A stretch of DNA of 64,000 bases. It comes from Branchiostoma floridae. Its lineage: Eukaryota > Chordata > Leptocardii > Amphioxiformes > Branchiostomatidae. Below, in pieces: positions 1 to 10,953 of the stretch. Numbering within the stretch: position 1 is the first letter of the stretch; each line of letters starts with the position of its first letter. The notes under the pieces were generated by a model. It did no database searches. It was given only the letters and a program-made list of their open reading frames with translations, and was not told where the DNA came from. The stretch lies in contig NC_049993.1 of assembly GCF_000003815.2 (NCBI RefSeq), positions 10,784,495-10,848,494 of the forward strand. Direction: 5' to 3'. The position numbers and the translations under genes were made by a program.

Positions 1-3000
1 GGCTACGAACCGCACGACGGTAACATGTCCCAGCCGTACGCTGGTTCCATCTGGGGCCTGAGAAAACACAAATAGATTCTTAAACGTGCACAAATCATAA
101 TCATTTAGAAGGGATCCATAGTCGCCACAGGCAGTTGAAAATGCCTATTTAGCAAGATATGTGCAAATGTTTCAGACAGTAACTGAGGCTGGTCTGACAT
201 GAACTTTATGCTCGGTCACGAGCAAATGCCGATGTGCAAATGTTTGATGTGTGAAAGAACGTGCAAACAATGTACGTCAAACGTGGTGGAAGACGAAACA
301 CATTTTATGTCAAACTGCTCTTTCTACATGCACGAAATAAAAGAGCTGTTTGAAGAGGCCATAAAATTCACCCCCAACCTCCTTCACATTCACTGACAAA
401 ACAGTTCTCCTTCTAACATCACAAAACCCACACATAATAGAAAAAGTGCGATCTTAAATTTCGTCTTCCACTCTCTTCGAAAAAGGAGTCGAACCCAATA
501 TCCCAGGATAGACTCACAGTTTTAGACTTTTACATGGATGATTTTTTTTTACCTTAGAATCGTGCAACTCCTCAATATCCTGGTAGTCTTGCACCTCTGC
601 TGCCCACGACAGTTGCGTGATCTTCTTCTCCGTCAGCTCGACCATCAGCTGGCTCTTCTCGCTGCTGCTTAGTCCAGTAGGCTGCCAGGGGTGGAACTCA
701 CCGTAAAACCTGCAGGGTAGACAACGCCAAACAAGTATTAGATTCTCTTACTAGAGGTTGGAACACACTAAAATTTAATAGGAGAATGTCGGACCTACTG
801 TATATTCCCGTTATGTCTTTACAGAGCAAATGATGAAGGGGAGCACGTCACCGGGAGCGTACTGCGCCTGTGCGAGACCAGGAGGTTTGGGGCTTGATTT
901 GGTCAACGTTGCATTGAAATCCCGCTTGTTGCACAGTATATGTTAGAGACATGGTTTCATGTAAAACGTACACGGAGTTTTACCCTTATATACGCACGTA
1001 CTTTCTTATATGCGGCCCTTTAGTAAACCGGGGGTTTAGCAAGGTTTAGCATGTCTATACTTTTCGCGCAGGCGCAGTACGTTCCGGTGACGTGCTATGA
1101 AGGGGACGCCTGAGTATATTTTCACGGGAATGCCATGTGATTGTGTTGAGTATGTAGCAAGATTTAAAAGATCTGGAATTGGTTTTTCCCCTATTCTTAA
1201 GATTTTTGGTCTGTGGAATTTTGTTATAGGCCATAGTACGGTATACCAAGTTAATACGGTAACCATTTTATACCCAAAATGCAGCTATATGATATAAATA
1301 CCTACTTGTCAATGAAGCGAAACGTGTCTTCTTTCAGCATCTTCTTCAGAATGCCGTACTCTGCTCCTTCAACATCGAGCTTGAACACTACAAAATAGAA
1401 CATACATTTGTGTGCTGCACTCCTACTTAGGCTAACGTCACATTTTCACAAAGGGGCCGGACCGGGCAGGGTTGAGGAACGAACAGTATTACATAGAAGA
1501 CAACAAAAACACAACAAGGAACAAAATTAATTCAACAGCATGCTTTGTGCATTTTCATTGGCATAAATCTTTAGTTTCCACAAACAGCTCGGCCGGGCCC
1601 CGGATACGAAATGTACTATTCATTCATATATCATCAAAAATACACACGTACAGATTGTATGCACAAGCCATGTAGTTAGTTTGGGTATTCACCAGTGCAC
1701 TGTGCAAGGAATTTCCCAATTTTATGTCACGTTATACCAGTCAAATAAACTGGATATAGCATCTTTAACATGACTTAAATTCATGAGCTAAATATAGCCC
1801 ATTAAGAATTCGATATCAGTAAGATATCAACATATGTTTAACTGTATACACATTCAATAGATTGTGTTACCATTGATATACATTAACTGGCTGGTGAATT
1901 CAAGAGGATGATAGAGATGCATATAAATATAGAAAGTAGGGGCTGAAGATTTCGTCTATTTCTCTTTCATGAAAGGCGCACATAGTCTTCTTCAAAAGTT
2001 TTTAACACATAACAATAGCTAGTCGTACCTATGTCGTCTTCAACTGCAAAGTTAGACCGTATCCATCGGGACAGATCTACCGTTGGCACTGTTTTACGGT
2101 GAGACAGTTTTCTGTTGCCTCCTGTGTCAGTGTCCTTCTTCTCGGCTTCGCTAACGAACAGAGACCCCCCTCCCCACTGCATGTCCACGCCGTTGTTCTT
2201 CCCCTTGTCTGGAGACCAGGCCGATTCAGAAAACGCCGTCATCTCTCCTGAAGCAAGGTCGACTCAGCATTAGACAATATGTAGTAAGACAAAATATGTA
2301 ATAAGAAGAAATATGTAGTAAGTTCCTCATCTGTATATGTTCCACCGATTATAATTAACAAGTGTTACATTTATCGAAGTCCAGTTATTGCAAACACTGG
2401 AATTATACGATTTCCTCATTAATTATGCAAATTAAGTCCTTATTTGCATAAAATGCATATCATTATGAACATCTTTGCCTAAGCTACCTGCATACCTAAA
2501 ATGCAGGCAATCCGCCGTTCCATTCTGCAGTTATCCTCTTTGGAGTGTCTTGACAAAAACGCCCCTGCAGTTCTACAATTGAATGTTAGGGGACTGAAAA
2601 TTGCCCCACTTTGTCATGACGCTAAAAGCTATCTACCACCCAAATGTCACGACCATATCACGTACGGGACAAGAGATACATTGAAAAAAACTGCTATGAT
2701 AGAATATTCTTATTAATTATGCAAATGTACTCCTATTTTGCATAATTAGTATTTTATCTTGTACAACATTGTCTAAGGTACCTACATACCAAAAATCATG
2801 AAAATCCGTTGTTCCCTTCTTGAGTTATCCTCGTCAGAAGTTTTTGACAAAAATGCCCCTGCTATCCCAAAACTAGACGCTAGGGGTCCTAAACTTATGT
2901 CATTTTTTCCTGAGCACAAGAGCTATCTAATACTCAAAAATCTTGACCATAGCATGTTCAGAACACCGAGATAGCAAAACCGGAAGTTGCGCTGCAGTAC

Positions 3001-6000
3001 CAAGGTCACACACCAGGGGGTCCAAAATTGACCTTGACCTTCGTCTTCCCAACCCCTACCCACATACCAAATATCATCGTAGTCCATCAAGAGGTTCTCA
3101 AGTTATGATGTCCACAAATATCCGGAAACACAAACACACACACAGACACACAGACAGACACACTCAAAACCATACCTCCATTTTTTCATGGAGGTAATGA
3201 TAAGCCCTAGACTTAGAAATGACGTCGGTCGTATTGCAAAAGAGGTTGGAGGTGGGAGGTTTATACTGGTCTTGAGAATGCCATGAACATCCTGACACCG
3301 TGTGTACAAAAGGCGGGCGTGTAGAACAGCATATCGACAGCTGAGAATAATCAGTTAATATGACAGCAGTTTTAACAGACGCATTCGGTCAATATTTACT
3401 TCCTTCTCGAAAGGAGACAGCCAAACACTGGAGGTTTCATTAAAGACTTTTTAGGGTTGCCCCAACTTGAAATCACAACAGAGCGCCTGGTCCGGTTGTG
3501 TTGGTGTCCGTCGACTACTTTTAATTTTGCCAGCTGCACTCCCGTATAAGCACAATAAAAGAGTCAAATGAACGCTTTTCTAAACCTTTCCAAGTAACCG
3601 TTGTTGGCCCTCCTAAATTTACCGCTATGCGTTGCCAGCCCTCATTATGAATTTAACGTTATCTAAACGTTACCGGTCTTCCTAACTTTACCGTTAAGCA
3701 TTGTGGGTTGTCCTAAATTTACCGTTAAGGGTTGCAGACGGTTGGTCACCGTCCACCTCAATTTACCATTCAGTGTTGACATCATCCCCCCATGCAGGCC
3801 CTGCAGAATCTATGGTAATGACTAATGTTTTCCACGACAAGATATCTAAAACTGTCTCAGGAGAATGTCCTCAAAATTGCTGCCGTACGCATAACCTGAG
3901 ACGAATGTGCCCCTTAAGGCCCCCTCTCACTTGACGTGGGGCACGCTTGCGGCATTGCTGCGTTCGTTCACTGCGGCACTGTTGTGTTAATTTCGCCGAT
4001 TTTGTCTTGCACTCACACTGACGTGCGGCACTGTTGCGTTTCTAGACTAAATGAACATGTTATATTGACAATTGCAGCGTTGTCAATTTATGAAAAATCA
4101 CCGTAAAATGATGAGAATGCCCCAAAATGAGATTTATAATGAAAAGATTTCCCTTATGATAATGAATTATATGGTACATATGCTATAAATAACATTGAAA
4201 GACTTTTACAGTAAAGGAAATGACCCTAATGAACGGACACGAACTATATACCAGATTTCACTCGATGTGTACGTTTTGCACCATGTAACGTTATGTGTAA
4301 TTATGTATGTTTATATGTTTATTCACCAATTTTGCAAATTTCTAAAATGAAAATGTTTGATATTTCATACTTTTTTTGTATGACGCTGAGTATTTTCATT
4401 GTCGGCGGATGGCTTGCCAGCCTATTGATGTCTAAGTCTATCATATATGTAAAAAGTGAGAAAAATATGGCCCGTGGGTCTGAATGACTGCAACTTTGTA
4501 TTTTATCGGTGGCAGGCTACCAGCAATGATTAGCTTGTAACGTTATAACGCAAACGCAAACTCGTTATCATCCAACATAAATAATTTCTTTTTGAACGTT
4601 GTACGATAACCTTTATCTCTACATCCGTATGTTAATCGATAAACCAGTTACATGTACTTATTTTTTGTTTTCAAGTATAAAATACTGACCTACTTTCCAT
4701 TAAATAAATCAAAAGATGTATTTTTAAGTTAACTCTGAATACGGATACAAGGTAAGTTTTCTGGAATTCGCAGTGTTTTAACTGGATCGAAAACCGCTGT
4801 AAAATTATTAGAAATGCATCTAAAATAGTTTTTCGGTGATAAAAGGATGTTTACTTTTGATTCTTGGTGTAAAATAGGCAAAATATATCCTTGATACTGT
4901 TTGGGGCATGGTGGCGGCACTGTTGCGGCACCGTTGCGGCACCGTTGCGGCACCGTTGCGGCACTGTTTCGGCACTGTTGCGGCATCTTGCCACTTGCGT
5001 TATTTTTAAACTTTTTAAAAAACGTCGCGCTTGCTTGCGGCACTTCTAGGTTTGCTTGCGGCACCTCTAGGTTTGCTTGCGGCACTTCTAGGTTCCGTGG
5101 CGGTACATCTGCGTTTTCGAACGCAGCAATGCCGCAAGCGTGCCGCACGTCAAGTGAGAGGGGGCCTTTAGTCTACTATCATTTTTTTCTTCTCCAATCA
5201 TACATTACCATCTGTATCGGAGACCGCCGTGGGACAGTGAAGCTCGTGGTTGGAGTACGGAGCGAAGTACGGCTGCAGTCTCTCGTCGAGCTCGAACGAA
5301 TGAATGACGTAATCATGGCCGCCTGGGTATGTTTCTCTGCAATCATGAACATGGCATGTGTGTTTTATATACATGGTTACAGCCTCGCGACATTCCGGCC
5401 GTTTGGCCGTATTCACGCGTACGTCCTGCAGGTCTTTTGTTTGCGATACAAAAAAATGATTTCATCAACATGTGACGCGTTACTCATTCACACGTTTAGA
5501 TGTGTTGAATGGTAAACACAACCATTGTCGGGAATACGAGCGAGTGGTGATGTAATGAACACGGTCGGGGCTAACCGGTATGTTAACCTGCATTCTGCAT
5601 GCGACAAAGAGAGAACTCGTGATAACAATGAACAACGTAATGCAATACCTGGGGCGCAGGTGAAGAAAGTCAGATCCGCGTAAAGTTTCAAAGCTGAGGC
5701 CAAGCTACGGTACACTACACAACAGGTGTCGGTTACCTGAAAAGCTGCACGCTGGATGCAACATTGGCTCCACAGTCCAAAAATATTTTCTTTGGACCCT
5801 TGACGCCAGTCTTCGTCTTCTGTATCGGGACGTGACAGGACTTGAACCTGTATGATTGGACGCAATATAACCGATATAAATATTACACAAGAGCTACGGT
5901 ATACAGATGTATACGTAACATTGACAGTTTACTGTTCTTGAAAGAAGAATCCCATAGACTAGCTTACTTATTGAACTTACTTTGCTTTGTCCAGACCAAA

Positions 6001-7315
6001 GTGCTACACTATATGTGACTGCATGTTCCAGCGTTGGCAAGGAAGTGAATGGTATTTCCAGTGACGATTGTTTCTTTAGGTAGAGAATATGATCAACTTA
6101 TATCATTTGATTAGTCTTAAGGGTCGTCCCTACAAATGCTTATCAGCTGAGGGAAACTAATACATAATTATTTTCATAATCAACGATAGACACGTGATAC
6201 GTCACTTGAAAACGTTAACATCATTTGGCGAAGGTACTCTAGTTACATTATTTCTAATCATCAATGCTGCAATGCAATCAACGTGTCACCCTCCCCTTTG
6301 ATACAAAGCTCCCGGCGGTAACACATGGAACAAGATGGCTGCCTTAGCACTGTAGCTGGCAGTTGAACATTGGGTTTTTACATACCCTAGTTTTTTTAGA
6401 GCACATATCTCTCACAGATCATTAACCATGGATTTCAATACAAAGCTCCCGGCGGTAACACATGGAACAAAATGGCTGCCTTAGCACTGTAGCTGGCAGT
6501 TGAACATTGGGCACTTTTAGAGCACATATCTGTCACAGATCATTAACCATGGCCCATGATTTATGACGGAGATGTGTAGAGATTGTTCATCGTTCAGACA
6601 ACGTCCTGTGCACGGAGGCGGTACGTGAGGTGAGTGGGTCGATCTAAAATTTTGGACAATAGACAATACGTGTGGGTGCACTGCTGCAAGGTGTCAGTGG
6701 AGTTTTACTTCATGGGACGTTACTATTACATTGACACGCTTCTCGAGTTGGTCATGATAACCCTTTAAGTTCTGTGTGTCACTCTGTAGACAACATGTCA
6801 TGACAAACGTGGTTGGTCGATACTCAGGACCCTGATTCCACCAGGTGGGTAGCCATAAATAAATTATTAGCTTCCATGTGGGCAATGGGGCATGCAAAAG
6901 AGCAATTAATAGGTTGTAAAAAAGAGGTCAGTCATATCCAATAAGTACTCACTGTGTGACAAACTTTGTCTGCTGGCATGTGGACAGCTGAGACTGCAGA
7001 TCATGGCACGAACAGTTCCCGACCACCCGAAACCTTACCGGACAGGAGTATGGCGTGATGGCAGGCCAGCCTTCAAACATGCTGACTTCATACGTGTTAA
7101 AGAACACCTGAGTCACCATGCCTGCCACAAACGACACCAAGAGCGGGATCGCTCGCCTCCTGTTGAAGTTTGACATCGCCATCCGAGATCTGTTATAGGG
7201 TATATGTTTGTGGTAGGGGGTAGAAGGTAAAGACTAAAACAGTGTGTCAAAAGGGAACAAAAGGGCAACTGTACGGGGACGGTGTCTGGCCTTACCTGAC
7301 TTTTCCGGTAATCAT
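1..7315 (-). CDS. FkbM-family methyltransferase-like type II membrane protein, 3' end beyond window
   Basis: Coding exons in transcript order: 7182-6953 (possibly preceded by 7315-7296), 5847-5737, 5336-5209, 2247-2029, 1387-1306, 709-553 and 57-1. Every junction has GT/AG and matching phase, giving one open frame of at least 328 codons counted from the ATG at 7182. The protein starts with a basic stretch (NFNRRR) and one hydrophobic segment, as in a type II Golgi/ER anchor. The SAM-binding motif I, IFLDCGANVASSVQLF, spans exon 5847-5737. HSFELDERLQPYFAPY follows, then VDLSRWI and the late FkbM signature VFKLDVEGAEYGIL across the 2029/1387 junction. These motifs are characteristic of FkbM-type O-methyltransferases. 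The substrate is unknown; a lumenal glycan or protein is inference. The ATG at 7315 lies in an exon ending CAG|GTAAGG that joins in frame and would add nine residues. Confidence 0.8.
199..396 (+). mobile_element. Remnant of the C-terminal end of a LINE reverse transcriptase
   Basis: A 65-codon open stretch contains CKQCTSNVVEDETHF followed by a spaced Cys and Tyr (SNCSFY). This pattern, C-x2-C then EDE-HF then C-x2-Y, resembles the Cys/His motif that ends many non-LTR retrotransposon ORF2 proteins. No reverse-transcriptase core lies upstream, so this is a 5'-truncated dead copy. It lies in the intron between methyltransferase exons 709-553 and 57-1, in the opposite orientation. The family is not determined; the call rests on one motif. 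Confidence 0.5.
2343..3205. repeat. Interspersed repeat, copy 1, ending in a CA tract and a hairpin
   Basis: About 860 bp in a methyltransferase intron match a second copy at about 7738-8640. Shared landmarks are a block around TTATTTGCATA, a line beginning ATCATGAAAATCCGTT, a TTGACAAAAATGCCCCTGC line and a polymorphic CA/ACAG tract. Within the element the TTGCATA-to-GCCCCTGC module occurs twice in tandem. The end carries a short perfect stem (CCTCCAT / ATGGAGG, 3175-3194). No transposase is visible. The terminal hairpin could suggest a Helitron-like end, but I cannot show it. Confidence 0.5.
3917..5167. mobile_element. Non-autonomous DNA transposon with about 50-bp terminal inverted repeats (Harbinger/Tourist-like)
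   Basis: The left end begins AGGCCCCCTCTCACTTGACG. The reverse complement of the right end is the same for about 50 bases with one mismatch near position 23. A TTA lies immediately outside each end (3914-3916 and 5168-5170), which fits a 3-bp target duplication. Both ends carry repeated GCGGCA hexamers, dense at 4910-4985 and 5035-5130, as expected for subterminal transposase-binding repeats. The interior has no transposase ORF. TTA duplications and GGCC-rich ends fit the PIF/Harbinger superfamily; that assignment is inference. The right end is 41 bp from the splice donor of methyltransferase exon 5336-5209. Confidence 0.75.
4907..5100. repeat. Subterminal short repeats of the DNA transposon
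   Basis: Two arrays lie inside the right half of the element at 3917-5167. The first, at 4907-4985, is an irregular 11-12 bp unit based on GTTGCGGCACC. The second, at 5035-5095, has three copies of a roughly 21-bp unit based on TTGCGGCACTTCTAGGTTTG. Both contain GCGGCA. They create a long open frame on the plus strand that is not a gene. Confidence 0.65.
6299..6552. repeat. Tandem duplication of about 135 bp
   Basis: Two direct copies, about 6299-6433 and 6436-6552, both start ATACAAAGCTCCCGGCGG and both end in a CACAGATCATTAACCATGG line. The first copy has a short insertion (gttttt..ccctag) around 6374-6400. The pair lies in the first long intron of the methyltransferase gene. Confidence 0.8.
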
Positions 7316-7737
7316 AATGGACTGTACGATATTTTGCGGGGGTGCACGGTTGGCTCTGTGATCCTTTTTCATACTTCAAGAGTTATGCAATATATCTGGT
7401 TTTTGGAAAGATTCTCTTGATATGATATATATGATAAATAATATTCATATCTATATGATTTTATTGCTATCAAAACCTAATCGGATTTGCTTCTGCGCCA
7501 TCGTCCGATTAATATTTTTGTCACGTACATGCACGAGAGCTTTCACAATTGTTCGACGCAAAATAGATTGTACTCCATTTTCACTAAGCTTTCTTTATAT
7601 ATGATAAGTAGAGTATCAGTACGTGAGACAAATTTTAAGTACCTGTTGAAAAATTCTACCCTTGTGAAAGACATAGAATTTGGCGACCTCATTTCCACCA
7701 GTTACTCATCTTCATGTTTGGTATTTGTTTATGTTCC

Positions 7738-8640
7738 GCCTGCCATGAATTGCATGTGTTACATTTATTCCAGTCCAGTTACGGAACACAATGGAATTAT
7801 AGAATTTCATCATTAGCTATGCAAATAAAGTGCTTATTTGCATAGTAAATGTATCTAATTGAGTATGTTGTAAGTGTAGAATAAAGTAGATATGAAAAAA
7901 TGCAGATAGTATGGTATTCCCTCAAGAGAGAGAGAGAGGAGTGGTAATTCAAAGAGCATTCGACTGCACCGGAGTGTCGTTACTCTTGAATCGAAAGGAC
8001 CTGTTCGAATCAGAGTAAAATGATGGAAATCCGTCATTCCTTTCTTTAGTTATCCTCCTCGGGAAATGCCCCTGCAGTTCGAAAAAAAAATGTTAGGGGG
8101 AGATATAGAAAAAATGCTATGATAGAGTCTTCTCAATAATTGTGCAAATATCTCCTTTTTTTGCATAATGTATATTTCGTTTTGTACAACTTGTCTAAGC
8201 ACCAAAAATCATGAAAATTCGTTAGTCCTTTCTTGAGTTATTCTCTTAGGAAATGTTTGACAGAAACGCACCTGCAATTCTATAACTAGCTGCTAAGAGG
8301 CCCAAACGTAAGTCACTTCTTCCCAAGCGCAAGAGCTATCTTTCATCCGAAAATTGTCACAATAGCTGTAATATGTCCAGAGATATCAAACGCAGAAGTT
8401 CAGCTGCAATACCAATGCAAGGGAAGCCGCTAGGGGCCAACAATGTAATAGTTTCCAGCTTTCGTCACATCACACCATGTATGAAACCAATCTATTCAGC
8501 CGTCCCTTAGTTATCTTTATAAAAGACAGACACACAAACACTACTGAAACTATAATCTCCATTACATATACATCATTGAGTTAGATATAACCTTCATGAA
8601 TATTTCATGGCGATAATAAAACATTCATTGAGGTAATAAG
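7738..8640. repeat. Interspersed repeat, copy 2
   Basis: This is a diverged copy of the element at 2343-3205. It shares TTACATTTAT..CAGTCCAGTTA, the TTATTTGCATA block, the ATCATGAAAAT line, and a short ACACAAACA tract in place of the CA repeat. The terminal hairpin is degraded and the end reads ATTGAGGTAATAAG. Confidence 0.5.
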
Positions 8641-8717
8641 TAATCCTACGTCGCAGGCTGTTTGATTTGTCACGCATGGGACAGGCTGACTATTTAAAAT
8701 GACTTAATTTGGAGACG

Positions 8718-8779
8718 TGGTGTGTGTGTCTGTGTGTGTGTCTGTGTGTGTGTCTGTGTGTGTGTGTGGGGGGGGGGGG
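8718..8779. repeat. GT microsatellite followed by a G run
   Basis: Imperfect TGTGTGTGTC units run for about 50 bp and end in a run of about 12 G. This is a simple sequence repeat in intergenic DNA. Confidence 0.9.
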
Positions 8780-10228
8780 CTCCCTTGACGCTTACTTTGA
8801 CCCTATTTACACTAAGAGGTGAATCTCCTTGGTAGAGTAATTCTAAGCTAATGGACACGCTGTCCTTGTGTCCTTCAATTTGATCACCTCGTTACAGCGT
8901 GTGTCCGACCTCCTGACAACAGGGGCGCTGGTCGATGTATCAATCAAATGGCTGGATCTAATTAATATACACCATCCATATGAGAATGAGACATATATCT
9001 ACCGCCGTCGGTTCGTATCAAGGTCATATAGCTAGGGTCAGTATACATGCAGTTGAATATTCAATAACGCTACATCTGCAATGTATATTAAACCTTTTAA
9101 GGACTAGGAATTAGGCATACCGAAACGATTACAAACAAGCCGTACACTACTACTGCTACTTCTCTTTTTTGTTCCGCTGGATTTGTCTTCCTGTTTCATC
9201 TTACAAAGGTGTTGTCTGGGTACCATTATACTGGTTAGGCCAATAATCAGATACGTGTGGCATATACATATGCACGTACTTTAATGAAAAACAGCTAATC
9301 TATTTGTTTTGTATTTTATCTAGACACTATAGGTTCTATGTATACTTGCTTTCATGGTTAAATTTTCATCCTATCCTTCTGGCCTTATCTCGGCTAATGT
9401 CATAGAAACATGACGCAATTCAAAACCGATCACACACGTTATCTACAACTTACAGAAATAATTACAAAAGAGAAATGAACACAGAACCTTAAAAAAGTTA
9501 CCACCTTAGTGCACCATTTGTTTTTATGTCAGAGTTTATTTATAAAACGTAGAATGTTAATCACTGCCATTGACCTTATTGACTCTGAAGTGCACCGTTA
9601 ACAAATATAGTAACCGTATCGCAAAATCATGGAAAGGATTGTAACAAAAACAAACCATTGCAAATGGGTTATACAAATGTATCTTCATGAAGAGGCTCAT
9701 GACTTGTAAGATATGAAGACATCATATGGCAGTGTGCATTTCCTTAGATACGATGAAAATTCACTCATGTACTAGTATTTGATAGGCTAGGAGGAATTCA
9801 TTTTAGTGTATCAAACATGACATTTCTAGACACCATCTTAAAACATACAAAGGGATATTCAACTGTCAAAACAACTTCAACATAATAAAATCATAAAGCA
9901 ATAAATTGCATGGTAACATTTAGGCAAATAGACAAGTACAAACACTTTTAACAAAATTCTGAGTGGCTTTCATATAAATATCAACCTTGTACGTAAAAAA
10001 AGAGCTTTGCATAGTTCACCGTTTTTTTGATAGGGAACAAAATTCCCCTCAGTCAATCAACATATCAGTTTGCTTGGAAGAAAATAAATCTTCATCTCAC
10101 ATGGCAAGAATAGCTGTACAAGCATAGTGTTGGTGAATACTTAAGAAAGTTTTACTATTCAAGTCTACAGTAAGTACTATAGATAGACTATTCCAGTTCT
10201 TCAATGGACAATGGAGTCTCACTATTCA

Positions 10229-10953
10229 CTAATAATCATAGTAGTCATCATCGTTGTTTCTCCAGGTGTCTAGAACGCTTGAGATGACGTCATCAGGATC
10301 AGCTGGTGACGTGTCAGCATCAGTTGATGACGTTTCAGCACCAGGACGAGCTGGTAAGGCAGCAGCAGCAGATTCACTCTCCGTTGGAGATTCGGTACTT
10401 CTCTCATTACCGTCGGCAGGTTCCGGGTCCTCTTCGGCATGTTGCCGACCGCCTCCGGAGGATGCCGAAGACGATCCGTGGTGGTGTCGACGGGGATTGG
10501 TGGATGGTGGCTCTGTTGGATCATCCTCCTCTTCATATGGTATCCTAACTGTGTCCCTAACCCTGTCTTCACCTGGTATCCTAACAGTATCCCTAACCCT
10601 ATCCTCATCTGATATCCTCACCGTGTCCTCATCTTCTTCAGGTATCCTAACAGTATCCCTAACCCTATCCTCATCTGGTATCCTAACGGTTTCTTCATCT
10701 TCTTCTTCTGGTATCCTAACCGTGTCCCTAACCCTGTCTGTTTCAACTACTCCTCTACCAGCCGAGCCACTAGATACCGCACTTGCCCCATCACTATAGC
10801 TAGCATTAGTGCCTCTTGAGCCAAAGCCTCCCGTCCTATCTGGCCTGGACCCAGGTCGTGACCCAGGTCGTGACCCCTCTGCTGACCCGGCGTGTCCATG
10901 GGAACCACGCGAACCGTGGACGCCGACTGAGTGTGTGTCTTCTGATTCATCAT
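10229..10953 (-). CDS. Tail exon of the C6-like gene: acidic, repetitive, disordered
   Basis: The 725-nt terminal exon begins after CCCCTTGTAG and ends with TAG at 10231-10229. It encodes 241 residues: a Gly/Ser/Arg/His-rich stretch ([12 protein letters not shown]), then several copies of VRDTVRIP separated by Glu/Asp-rich linkers at about residues 760-830. A Pro/Ser/Ala/Glu-rich segment follows, ending [11 protein letters not shown]. It is linked to exon 11610-11446 by phase (G + AT) and a 492-bp intron with donor AAG|GTTAAT. If that intron is retained, TAA at 11443-11441 ends the protein at 688 residues. The donor has a weak +3 base, so both forms are possible. Confidence 0.7.

Larger units (their letters stand above)
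7380..10228. other. Intergenic region between the methyltransferase and C6-like genes
   Basis: Apart from the repeat at 7738-8640 and the microsatellite at 8718-8779, I see no gene here. The part just left of 10229 is the probable 3' UTR of the C6-like gene on the minus strand. An AATAAA on that strand at about 9535-9540 is a possible polyadenylation signal. Confidence 0.5.

Noticed and set aside
4901..5515. 204-codon plus-strand open frame
   Set aside because: It is driven by the GCGGCA repeats of the DNA transposon and runs antisense through a methyltransferase exon.
5805..5870. tRNA-like T-arm (AGGTTCAAGTCCTG) on the minus strand
   Set aside because: No matching acceptor or D arm is present. 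The same bases are the acceptor site and start of methyltransferase exon 5847-5737, which fits in phase.
10531..10745. Telomere-like CCCTAACCC pieces
   Set aside because: They are the coding DNA of the VRDTVRIP repeats of the C6-like tail, spaced by other codons and not a hexamer array.
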